NCBI GenBank assembly: GCA_049515175.1
Contig: JBEKUI010000213.1
Span: 1-8,152 of the forward strand
DNA length: 8,152 bases
Source of the DNA: JACQNR01 sp049515175
Lineage (GTDB): Bacteria; Acidobacteriota; Terriglobia; UBA7540
Direction of reading: 5' to 3'
This document shows positions 1 through 6,243 of the stretch, piece after piece (positions within the stretch are counted from its first letter, which is position 1; every line of letters starts with the position of its first letter). The position numbers and the translations under genes were made by a program. The notes below the pieces were generated by a model. That model had not been told where the DNA came from, searched no databases, and saw only the letters and a list, made by a program, of their open reading frames with translations.

Positions 1-56
1 CTAATGTAATCGGTAATCCTTGTTCCTTTCGGAAGTTCAGCGCTTGTACGGCCCAT
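1..56 (-). CDS. IS4-like transposase, N-terminal fragment (runs off left edge)
   Basis: On the minus strand an ATG at 56-54 opens a frame that stays open to the window edge and gives MGRTSAELPKGTRITDYI, 18 codons. A perfect AGGAGG (complement of 64-69) lies 7 bases before the ATG, and a promoter-like sequence lies upstream of that, so this start is well supported. From memory, the pattern ELPxGxRITDYIS matches the extreme N-terminus of a group of IS4-family (DDE) transposases common in Acidobacteriota and Cyanobacteria. No catalytic residues lie inside the window, so the family call rests only on this short N-terminal motif. If correct, the gene would encode the enzyme that cuts and pastes its own insertion sequence. 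It is transcribed away from the pilin operon, and one end of its element should fall between about 57 and 200. It could instead be another protein with a chance match. Confidence 0.55.
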   Translation of the reverse strand, partial: MGRTSAELPKGTRITDYI

Positions 57-63
57 CTGCGGT

Positions 64-69
64 CCTCCT
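64..69 (-). promoter_or_regulatory. Ribosome binding site of the left transposase
   Basis: The minus strand reads AGGAGG here, a full match to the anti-Shine-Dalgarno core, 7 bases before the ATG at 56. It is the main reason to believe the truncated minus-strand gene at the left edge is real. Confidence 0.75.
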
Positions 70-86
70 CTCACTTTCATGAGAGA

Positions 87-115
87 AGTATACCGCATTT
101 TCCTTTAAGTGAACA
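87..115 (-). promoter_or_regulatory. Putative sigma-70-like promoter for the left transposase
   Basis: Read on the minus strand, TGTTCA (115-110) and TATACT (92-87) are separated by 17 bases. The -10 matches TATAAT at five of six positions; the -35 is weak, three of six. The predicted start of transcription near position 80 would give a short leader carrying the AGGAGG. The -35 region overlaps a GTTCAC motif that also overlaps the -35 of the plus-strand promoter at 144-172. Confidence 0.4.
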
Positions 116-143
116 GTATTGCATTTAAGCTACAGTTTTTGCC

Positions 144-172
144 TTGGTTCACCTCCCAACCCGCGCTATACT
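144..172 (+). promoter_or_regulatory. Putative sigma-70-like promoter reading toward the pilin operon
   Basis: TTGGTT (144-149) and TATACT (167-172) are spaced by exactly 17 bases. The -10 matches TATAAT at five of six positions, the -35 at three of six. Transcription would start near 179 and read toward fimT through a leader of about 260 bases. No better candidate was seen between here and 443, but the leader is long and a second promoter closer to the gene cannot be excluded. The site is next to, or possibly inside, the left insertion sequence, so the operon may be driven by an element-borne or hybrid promoter. Confidence 0.4.
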
Positions 173-442
173 GCGCGGTATACGAGAGAAGTGAACCATG
201 AGTGAAGAACCTGCCAGAGGGGAAGGAATCTCCCCCGCCCGGAGTGAACTGGGGTCTGAACTATAGCTCGGAAAGAGCCCAGATAAGTTTCAGAGGTGCT
301 GAAGACACACACACTCCATTTTCAGCTGAGGCAAGACACGACCTCCTCGGGTCCGGAGCCCGAAATGGGTTGGGTGCGAAGGGGGTCGGGGGCTAGTCCA
401 ATCCGGCAAACGATATTGAAATCGAGGGATTGGCCGTTGAAC

Positions 443-1099
443 ATGAAGACGTTCTGCGATAGGCCGCAATCGTCTCCGGGGATTAGGGCCGGGGCTCGCG
501 AAACGGCCGCAGTAGGGAGAGCTGGCAGAGTCCGCCTCGCCCAAGGTTTTTCGTTGCTGGAAGTTTTGGTGACGGTTACCATCATCGGGATCATTTCCGG
601 AATTTCCTATCTCGCCTTCAGTAATGTTTTGCCGACCATCCGCTCGGATTCTGCCATGCAAGTCCTGGTAGCCCAACTCCGTCAGGCCCGCCAAGCTTCT
701 GTGGATCAGAGGCGAAACATTCAGGTTACCTTTCAAGGCACGAGCGAAATTGTGACCGTAAAGGTGAATTTGGATGCCACCACAACACAATTGTCGGACT
801 ATTTCCTCCCCTATGGGATGGTGTACATGGTGTTTGCGGGTGTTGCGGATACGCCCGATGGGTGGGGCGGTGGCCCCCCCCTTAAGCCCGTCAATTTTAG
901 TTGTACCAGTGCTCTGCCCTCGCCCTGCACGATCACTTTTCTGAGCGACGGGTCGGTGTTGGACAGTGGAGGGCAACCTGTTAACGGGACGGTATTTATT
1001 GGCAAGGCGGGGCAGCCCTTGACCGCGCGCGCCGCGACGATTCTCGGCGCGACGGGGCGCATCAAGGGTTACCGGTACAGCGGAAGCGCTTGGTTCTAA
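443..1099 (+). CDS. fimT: FimT/GspH-type minor pseudopilin
   Basis: This is a 218-residue prepilin of the FimT/GspH/FimU class. It has a basic leader, then a type III signal G35|FSLLEV with Glu at mature position 5, and a hydrophobic helix of about 20 residues that anchors it in the inner membrane and then packs in the pilus. The heptad-like stretch with LRQARQASVDQRRNIQV is typical of the FimT/GspH amphipathic helix leading into beta strands. A CTSALPSPC pair could form a disulfide, and the C-terminal GRIKGYRYSG resembles the last strand of the family. The frame is open back to an ATG at 296, but that extension is low-complexity and not pilin-like; the ATG at 443 is the last possible start before the cleavage site, leaving a 35-residue leader, which is rather long. 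It has no clear Shine-Dalgarno. It is first of four co-directional pilin genes, 10 bases before the pilV-like gene. It probably helps prime pilus assembly; FimT in some species also binds DNA. A run of eight C at 874-881 lies in the coding part. Confidence 0.82.
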   Translation: MKTFCDRPQSSPGIRAGARETAAVGRAGRVRLAQGFSLLEVLVTVTIIGIISGISYLAFSNVLPTIRSDSAMQVLVAQLRQARQASVDQRRNIQVTFQGTSEIVTVKVNLDATTTQLSDYFLPYGMVYMVFAGVADTPDGWGGGPPLKPVNFSCTSALPSPCTITFLSDGSVLDSGGQPVNGTVFIGKAGQPLTARAATILGATGRIKGYRYSGSAWF

Positions 1100-1109
1100 A
1101 GGGTGGATT

Positions 1110-1655
1110 ATGGGCCGAGGAGTCCCACGTCACGAGCATGACGATAGTGGCTTTACGCTGATCGAAGTAATTGTGGCGGCTGTGGTTCTGGTTGTGGGTC
1201 TCGTGGCGGTGGCCTATGGGGTGGCGCTTGGGCTCGCCGTGGTTACGACCTCCCAGCAGGATACCATCGCCCGGCAGAAGGCCCGAGAAGCTATGGAAGA
1301 TGTATTTACCGCTCGCGACACTTCCACCTTGACTTTCGACCAGATTTGCAACGTCGGCACCGGCACGGGCTGTATTTTTGTCAGTGGGTTTACTGCCCTG
1401 ACCACTCCGGGACCTGATGGAATCGTGAATACGGCCGACGATGGTGGCACGGAAACGGTCTATACGCCCGGGCCGGATGGGGTCCTGGGGACTGCGGATG
1501 ACGTTCAAGTGACCCTTAGCGGGTTTCAACGGCAGATTCAGGTTACGCAGCTCACCTCGATCCTGAAGCAGGTTACTGTCACGATTCAGTACACGACCCC
1601 GAATGGGTCGAGGCGTTCGGTCACCCTCGTGTCCCTCATGTCGCCCTATGTCTAA
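1110..1655 (+). CDS. pilV: PilV-like minor pilin
   Basis: This is a 181-residue prepilin with a 14-residue leader MGRGVPRHEHDDSG, then FTLIEVIV with Glu at mature position 5 and a long Val/Ala-rich membrane helix to about residue 46. The following QQDTIARQKAREAMEDV is the usual PilV/GspI amphipathic helix. Position (second of four, before pilW) and size fit PilV. Residues 99-111 and 119-131 carry two copies of a TPGPDG..xTADD motif, 20 residues apart, that looks like an acidic metal-binding or surface loop and is not part of classical PilV. The C-terminal part (SILKQVTVTIQYTTPNGSRRSVTLVS) is typical of the PilV beta strands. A purine-rich AAGGGTGG just before the ATG serves as ribosome binding site. 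It overlaps the next gene by 8 bases, so translation is probably coupled. PilV would join FimT, PilW and PilX in the priming or tip complex. Confidence 0.82.
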   Translation: MGRGVPRHEHDDSGFTLIEVIVAAVVLVVGLVAVAYGVALGLAVVTTSQQDTIARQKAREAMEDVFTARDTSTLTFDQICNVGTGTGCIFVSGFTALTTPGPDGIVNTADDGGTETVYTPGPDGVLGTADDVQVTLSGFQRQIQVTQLTSILKQVTVTIQYTTPNGSRRSVTLVSLMSPYV

Positions 1656-2730
1656 GCCGTTTTCCAAATCGCCCGAGCTCCGCCACCCCCAAGGTTTCAC
1701 CTTGGTCGAGTTGCTGGTGGCCATGGCGCTGTCCCTGATCTTGCTGGGGATCGCTTTCAGCCTTTTCAATCAACTCAATGACACCGCGGACGTTGCGGGT
1801 ACCATGGCTGACGTGAATTCGAACCTCCGCGCCGGCGTGAATCTTGTTGGGCGGGATCTGACCACGGCCGGAGCGGAAATTCCCCTGGGAGGCATTCCGC
1901 TCCCGGGCGGAGGCAGTGGTGCTACCGCTGCTACCCCCATCAATATGCCCGGGCCGGGCGCGCGCACTTTTAACCCCGGCGCCGGCGGCTACATGGCCAT
2001 CATCACTCCGGGATCAGGATTTGGGCCGACGACCGGAACCGGCGTCCCTACGATCCCCACGGACGTGATCACGATTATCACGGTCAACCCCACCTCCAAT
2101 TTGGACCAGTATCCCCTGACTGCCATCACTTACACCACCACCAGCGCCACTATCACGGTGGATACGCGTACCAATATCGGCTCAGGGGTCTCCCAAGTTG
2201 TTCCCGGCCAGTTGATCATGTTGGAGAACTCCTCGGCCTGCCTCCTCACGGCCACTGCAGTTGATACAACGGCCCACACCATTACTTTTGCCCACGGTGA
2301 CCCGGCAGACGTCCTGGGCCTCAATCAATTCCCCAATCCGCCGAACGGTCCGACGACTGGAACGATCGCCCAGCTTCCCCCCGTGGCTGCCAGCACGACC
2401 GGCTACCATCTCAACATGATCACTTATTATCTGGACACCTCGAACCCGCAAAAGCTGATGAGGTTGGTCGGCTCGGGCTATGCCGGCACGGGCACTGCCC
2501 AGCCGGTGGCCCTTGGGATCAACGTCTTGCAGTTCTCCTATAGCCTTTCGCCTCCCGCAACACCCACGGACCCGACGCGTACTGTCGCCGCTCCTAATAC
2601 CATCCGCAAAGTGAACCTGTGGATGATTGCCAAAGCCGATCACCGCGCTCGAATTAGCCAGAAGTATTATTCGAATTCGATTGCGACGTCGGTGACGATT
2701 CAGAATCTGGCCTATTTTAACAGGTATTGA
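1648..2730 (+). CDS. pilW: PilW-like minor pilin
   Basis: This is a 360-residue prepilin with a 16-residue leader MSKPFSKSPELRHPQG, then FTLVELLVAMALSLILLG with Glu at mature position 5. After the helix, the segment around residues 57-75 (NSNLRAGVNLVGRDLTTAG) is the PilW signature that follows the N-terminal helix. The body is rich in Gly, Pro, Thr and Ser, and the C-terminus (TIRKVNLWMIAKADHR) resembles the closing strands of PilW/GspJ-like proteins. The frame extends back to 1603, but the ATG at 1648 gives a normal-length leader and overlaps the pilV stop by 8 bases (ATGTCTAA), a classic coupling arrangement. It lacks a strong Shine-Dalgarno of its own, in agreement with coupling. Length is in the usual PilW range. 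It probably links PilV and PilX in the minor pilin complex. Confidence 0.82.
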   Translation: MSKPFSKSPELRHPQGFTLVELLVAMALSLILLGIAFSLFNQLNDTADVAGTMADVNSNLRAGVNLVGRDLTTAGAEIPLGGIPLPGGGSGATAATPINMPGPGARTFNPGAGGYMAIITPGSGFGPTTGTGVPTIPTDVITIITVNPTSNLDQYPLTAITYTTTSATITVDTRTNIGSGVSQVVPGQLIMLENSSACLLTATAVDTTAHTITFAHGDPADVLGLNQFPNPPNGPTTGTIAQLPPVAASTTGYHLNMITYYLDTSNPQKLMRLVGSGYAGTGTAQPVALGINVLQFSYSLSPPATPTDPTRTVAAPNTIRKVNLWMIAKADHRARISQKYYSNSIATSVTIQNLAYFNRY

Positions 2731-2735
2731 CGTCG

Positions 2736-2770
2736 CTGCGGATGGGGCGCGTTGCCCTCGAGCGGCGCAG
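2736..2770 (+). other. Possible nested stem-loop between pilW and pilX
   Basis: CTGCG (2736-2740) pairs with CGCAG (2766-2770), and inside it GGGC (2745-2748) pairs with GCCC (2754-2757) around a 5-base loop. No T-run follows, so it is not a standard intrinsic terminator; it could be an attenuating or RNA-stabilising structure in the 79-base spacer, or chance in GC-rich DNA. Confidence 0.25.
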
Positions 2771-2809
2771 GGTAGAAAGATTTGGAGGGGCCCACAAGAA
2801 GGTGGAGAA

Positions 2810-5800
2810 ATGAATTACCGCAGAACCAGCGATTCCGGAGTGGCTCTCATTGTGGTCTTGTTGGCCATGCTCTTCTTTACGATCATGATGCTGGGGTTCT
2901 ATTTTGTCACGACGGGGGAGCAGAAGATCGCGGCGAGCGACCGCGACAACGCGGTGGCTTATCACGGCGCTCAGGGGGCACTTGAAAAAATGAGTTCCGA
3001 CTTGGCGGCTTTTTTCGTCTCGCATGTCTCTCCCACACCCGCCCAGGTTACATCTCTGACGGGCGCCGCCTACCTGCCGTCCATCCCCGGGATCACGTTT
3101 CCCACGGGAGGCTACACCATCGGCCAGCCTCCGACCGGCACCATGGGCGGCTCCCTAACCTCAACCGTCGGCACCATTCAAGGGAACGGCCCCTTGCAGG
3201 GGCTTCAGGGCATCATTACCCCCTTTACGCTCACGGTGATTGCCGATGGCCCGAACAACACCGAAGTCAAGATGACCCGTCAGGTTCAGGAAGTTGCGGT
3301 GCCCGTCTTCCAGTTTGGAATCTTTTCGGATAGTGACCTCTCATTCTTTGCCGGGCCGGACTTCGGCTTCGGCGGCCGCGTTCACACCAATGGAAACCTG
3401 TTTCTAGCAGAAGACGGTGGGACCCTGACGCTTGGTGATCGCACAACCGCCTATAAGGACGTCATCCGAGCTCAGCTCTCGAACGGCTTACTCATATTCA
3501 CCGGCTCCGGCGCCAGCGCTGGCAACGGTTACACCACCACGGTTGACCAGATTACCACCTCAGGTGGCTGCCCGGGAACGGCAACCACTTGCCGGGCGAT
3601 GGCATGGAACGAGGGCAGTGTGACGGGTGGGCCGGGAAGCCCCGTGAACCCGAACTGGAACACGCTTTCACTAACCACTTATAACGGATGGATTCGAAGC
3701 GGGAAGACGGGAGCGAAAAAGCTGAATCTGGCCTTGGCGTTGGCTGGCTCTTCACCCATCGCCATGATTCAACGCCCCATCACCGTGCCTCCCGGCCCTT
3801 TCGAAGACCCCTTGGGAATTATCGGCCACGATCGCTTTTTCAATCAGGCCAGCTTGCGAATCCTACTTTCGGACCAAACTTCTTCGATCACGAACCTCCC
3901 GGCCATTGATGCCACGGCACAGCCCTACCCGCTCGCCGAGGGTGCGAGTTCGGGGATGAGCAATGTCATCCAGCGCGCCAGCTCATCTAATGCCTATTAT
4001 CTTCCAGCGGCGGATGCCTGCCATCCGCCTATAGCGCAATCCCCTGGGTACGCGGCGGACAACGACTACATGCTGAAATCCGGAACCACGCTGCTCGGCG
4101 GCTACATCAAGATTGAAATGCAACTGAATTCTTCGCCCGGAACCTGGCGGGACGTCACCAAGGAAATCCTTTCTCTGGGAATCTCGCAGGACGTAGTGAC
4201 GCCGATAGCAGCGCCGGTGCTTAGCGCCGGCAGCAGCGGCGGGTCATTAACTTCAGGTACAACCTACTACTACACCGTCACCGCCCTGGGCCCTTGGGGT
4301 GAAACCGTGGGCACGGAGGCGAGTAGAGCAGCCACGAGCAGCAAGAAGATAACGGTCAGTTGGGCGACAGCCTACCCGACAGGCTACCCGGGCGCGACCG
4401 GCTACAGGGTTTACCGCACAAAAACCTCCGGGAATTATACCGGAACGGGCAACGGGTACATCCCTCTGACTGTGGGCACGGCAGGGACAGGCTGGGCGTC
4501 GCCTTGGACGTCTTATACTGACAGCGGGGCGACGACACCCACAGCGGGTTCACCTCCAGCACCGCCTGCATGCACGAACATCTCCATCTTGCACTTGGAA
4601 GAGGCCAAGCCGGGAGTCGGACTGAACTCGACGACGCAGGCCACGACGGCCACGAACTTTGTTCCCATCAATATGTACGACCCGCGGGAAGGGGAAGTGC
4701 GGGACAGTAACAGCTATACAACGGTGTCCTTGAACGGCGTCATAAACATTATCGAAGTGGACGTGAAAAACCTTCAGAAGTGGTTTGCCAATATGCTCTG
4801 CACTGGTTCCACCGTCCCCACCTCCTGCCCCAGTGGCGCTCTGGCGCTGAACAACTCGGGCTATATCCTCTATTTTTCCGACCGGCGGGGTAACAACAAC
4901 GGAGGCAGTGAAACCGGCGAATATGGGTATGAGGACACCATCAACTCCTCCTCGGGGACGGGTTCCCCAAACGGGAACCTCGACGCCGGCGAGGACGTCA
5001 ACGGGAACCTCCAGTTGGATACTTACGGAGGGATTGCGCACCCGATCAACTCCGCGAACGTAGATTCGAGCGGTAGCAGCAAGTACCCCACCGGCTCGAC
5101 GACAACCTTGACGCAGTTTATGAGCAGCCTCACCAACCCCACCACTCCCAACTCCGCCCCGCTCACCCGCATCACCGCAGCGGAAGCACAGAAAAACCTC
5201 GTGCTCTTCTTCCGCCGCGAGCTGCGCCTGGTGAATGGCGGGTTGGGCAATCTACCGCCTTTGGCTGCTGCGACTGCTGCGAATTGCCCAGGCGCGTTGG
5301 GTGGATTTACTGTGGCCGCCGAGAACCCCATCTATGTCCAGGGCGATTACAATGCCACAAGCACTTTGCCCTCTACGGGCAGCCCCGCTGGGTTTAATGA
5401 CATCACCACGGGCACGGGTTCCCCCGCGTGCCACGTCCCCTCGGCGGTGATCGGCGACACCGTCACGCTGCTTTCGAATGATTGGACGGACTCAGTGACT
5501 TTGGCCAACCCCACGGCGCGCAGCAGCCGCCCGCAAACCACCCAAAACGCATGGTACAGGACGGCGATCATCGGCGGGAAGAACAACTCCTTCCCACTGC
5601 CCACCTTCACGACCCCGGTCGCGCCGCCGAAGGACTTCGGGACGGACGGAGGGACTCACAATTTCCTTCGCTATATCGAGAACTGGAACACGACTCTGAA
5701 TTATCGTGGCTCCATGGTCAGCTTCTACATAGCCGGCCAGGGTACAGGGGTTTACAAGTGTTGCAGTACGGTTTACAACCCGCCCACGCGCGCTTATGCT

Positions 5801-5905
5801 TTCGATACGGATTTTTCGAATATCCAAAAGCTGCCGCCGGGCACTCCGCGCTTTACGGACGTAAACGCGCTTTCGTTCCAACAGGCGATCTTGTCCACTC
5901 AGTAG
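2810..5905 (+). CDS. pilX: Giant PilX-type pilus protein with FN3-like insertion
   Basis: This is a 1,031-residue protein starting at ATG 2810, preceded by the purine-rich site GGTGGAGA. The N-terminus MNYRRTSDSG|VALIVVLLAMLFF has the PilX/GspK form: a short basic leader, Gly at the cleavage site, a hydrophobic helix (residues 11-33), and no Glu at mature position 5 (Val15 instead). Next come a block around residues 167-202 (FGIFSDSDLSFF, then GRVHTNGNLFL), which I recognise from large PilX-like proteins of Acidobacteriota, and a stretch at about 467-585 with fibronectin-III features (GTTYYYTVTALGPWGET, ITVSW, GYRVYR, SYTDSG). At residues 729-737, DVNGNLQLD fits a calcium-loop pattern. A conserved C-terminal region holds AENPIYVQGDYN, GTDGGTHNFLRYIENW (944-959), YRGSMVSFYIAGQ and a Cys984-Cys985 pair. 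Classical PilX is about 200 residues. It sits last in the minor-pilin operon where pilX normally precedes pilY1, so it may be both tip pilin and adhesin. The PilX assignment is firm for the N-terminus; function of the rest is inferred. Confidence 0.8.
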   Translation: MNYRRTSDSGVALIVVLLAMLFFTIMMLGFYFVTTGEQKIAASDRDNAVAYHGAQGALEKMSSDLAAFFVSHVSPTPAQVTSLTGAAYLPSIPGITFPTGGYTIGQPPTGTMGGSLTSTVGTIQGNGPLQGLQGIITPFTLTVIADGPNNTEVKMTRQVQEVAVPVFQFGIFSDSDLSFFAGPDFGFGGRVHTNGNLFLAEDGGTLTLGDRTTAYKDVIRAQLSNGLLIFTGSGASAGNGYTTTVDQITTSGGCPGTATTCRAMAWNEGSVTGGPGSPVNPNWNTLSLTTYNGWIRSGKTGAKKLNLALALAGSSPIAMIQRPITVPPGPFEDPLGIIGHDRFFNQASLRILLSDQTSSITNLPAIDATAQPYPLAEGASSGMSNVIQRASSSNAYYLPAADACHPPIAQSPGYAADNDYMLKSGTTLLGGYIKIEMQLNSSPGTWRDVTKEILSLGISQDVVTPIAAPVLSAGSSGGSLTSGTTYYYTVTALGPWGETVGTEASRAATSSKKITVSWATAYPTGYPGATGYRVYRTKTSGNYTGTGNGYIPLTVGTAGTGWASPWTSYTDSGATTPTAGSPPAPPACTNISILHLEEAKPGVGLNSTTQATTATNFVPINMYDPREGEVRDSNSYTTVSLNGVINIIEVDVKNLQKWFANMLCTGSTVPTSCPSGALALNNSGYILYFSDRRGNNNGGSETGEYGYEDTINSSSGTGSPNGNLDAGEDVNGNLQLDTYGGIAHPINSANVDSSGSSKYPTGSTTTLTQFMSSLTNPTTPNSAPLTRITAAEAQKNLVLFFRRELRLVNGGLGNLPPLAAATAANCPGALGGFTVAAENPIYVQGDYNATSTLPSTGSPAGFNDITTGTGSPACHVPSAVIGDTVTLLSNDWTDSVTLANPTARSSRPQTTQNAWYRTAIIGGKNNSFPLPTFTTPVAPPKDFGTDGGTHNFLRYIENWNTTLNYRGSMVSFYIAGQGTGVYKCCSTVYNPPTRAYAFDTDFSNIQKLPPGTPRFTDVNALSFQQAILSTQ

Positions 5906-6243
5906 TTGCTCGGTGTTCGGCGGGCCTCGACCAAGGCGGGTGATGTCTGTTCGCAAGCACACCACCACTGCGCGCCATGCGGTTTCGCCTCGAAAAGGAA
6001 TGGAGTAGGGCGTTTAGGAAGGCCGGCGGCGCAAGAAGCCGGAATTCTGGAACACTGGGCTGCCGGAGCGAGCACGGGTGGGGATCGAGGCCACGGGATG
6101 CACGCAGTGGTTCGAGCGCCGCTACAGCACACCGGCGGGTGATTTGCATTCTCCGGAGGGTTGTGACAGACTGCAAGTAATTGGAAGACTAAAGCTATCC
6201 CGTTGGTAGCCTAAAAAGCTGATCTTCGATCAGTGGTGAGCGT
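5906..6243. other. Gene-free stretch between pilX and the receiver-PilZ gene
   Basis: The frames here are short, lack ribosome binding sites and give Arg/Gly-rich protein unlike any family I know, so I call no gene. I see no stem-loop with a T-run that would end the pilin transcript. The last 80 bases are more AT-rich and probably hold the promoter of the receiver-PilZ gene; TTGTGA at 6161-6166 is a weak -35 candidate without a good partner -10. Confidence 0.4.
6219..6233 (+). promoter_or_regulatory. Perfect 6-bp hairpin or operator just before the receiver-PilZ gene
   Basis: CTGATC, three bases TTC, then GATCAG form a perfect inverted repeat immediately upstream of the GGTGAG ribosome binding site (6235-6240). 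It could be an operator half-site pair or an mRNA hairpin next to the translation start. A single short palindrome may also be chance. Confidence 0.3.

Larger units (their letters stand above)
81..198. repeat. Cluster of short inverted and direct repeats beside the left IS
   Basis: Several exact short repeats are packed here. GTATACCGC at 88-96 and GCGGTATAC at 175-183 form a 9-base inverted pair. GAGAGAAGT occurs at 81-89 and 184-192 as a direct pair. TGGTTCAC at 145-152 and GTGAACCA at 191-198 form an 8-base inverted pair. AAGTGAAC occurs at 107-114 and 189-196. They may be the subterminal or terminal repeats of the left insertion sequence, operator sites for divergent promoters, or both. 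Neither end of the element can be fixed without its distal copy. Confidence 0.5.
57..442. other. Gene-free stretch upstream of the minor pilin operon
   Basis: Apart from the promoter and repeat elements at 64-198, nothing here is convincing as a gene. A 22-codon frame starts at ATG 198 after a purine-rich stretch and stops at TAG 264-266; it looks like chance or at most a leader peptide. An in-phase extension of fimT back to 296 exists, but its protein sequence is not pilin-like. A weak stem-loop is possible at 347-363 (TCGGG, 7-base loop, CCCGA). I looked for the conserved core of a cyclic-di-GMP riboswitch and did not find it. Confidence 0.5.

Noticed and set aside
198..266. 22-codon frame after a purine-rich stretch, beginning MSEEPARGEG
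   Set aside because: It is too short and of unremarkable composition; it could be a leader peptide, but there is no positive evidence.
202..396. 64-codon frame starting with GTG upstream of fimT
   Set aside because: It has no ribosome binding site, no recognisable features, and overlaps a likely untranslated leader.
198..442. Possible cyclic-di-GMP riboswitch in the fimT leader
   Set aside because: The long leader before pilin genes made this worth checking, but the conserved GEMM core sequences were not found.
290..976. Long minus-strand open frame (228 codons) opposite fimT
   Set aside because: It is antisense to a clear prepilin, has Arg/Gly/Pro-rich content typical of shadow frames in GC-rich DNA, and no recognisable domain.
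1062..1769. Minus-strand open frame of 235 codons opposite pilV and pilW
   Set aside because: It overlaps two well-supported pilin genes on the other strand and shows no family features.
2984..3016. GAAAAAA and TTTTTTC inverted pair inside pilX
   Set aside because: The A6 and T6 runs can pair, but they lie in conserved coding sequence just after the membrane helix, with no sign of a regulatory role.
4550..5041. Minus-strand open frame of 163 codons opposite pilX
   Set aside because: It is a shadow of pilX codon bias and no motif supports it.
5482..5943. Plus-strand open frame overlapping the end of pilX in another phase
   Set aside because: It has no ribosome binding site, and the pilX frame here holds conserved C-terminal motifs.
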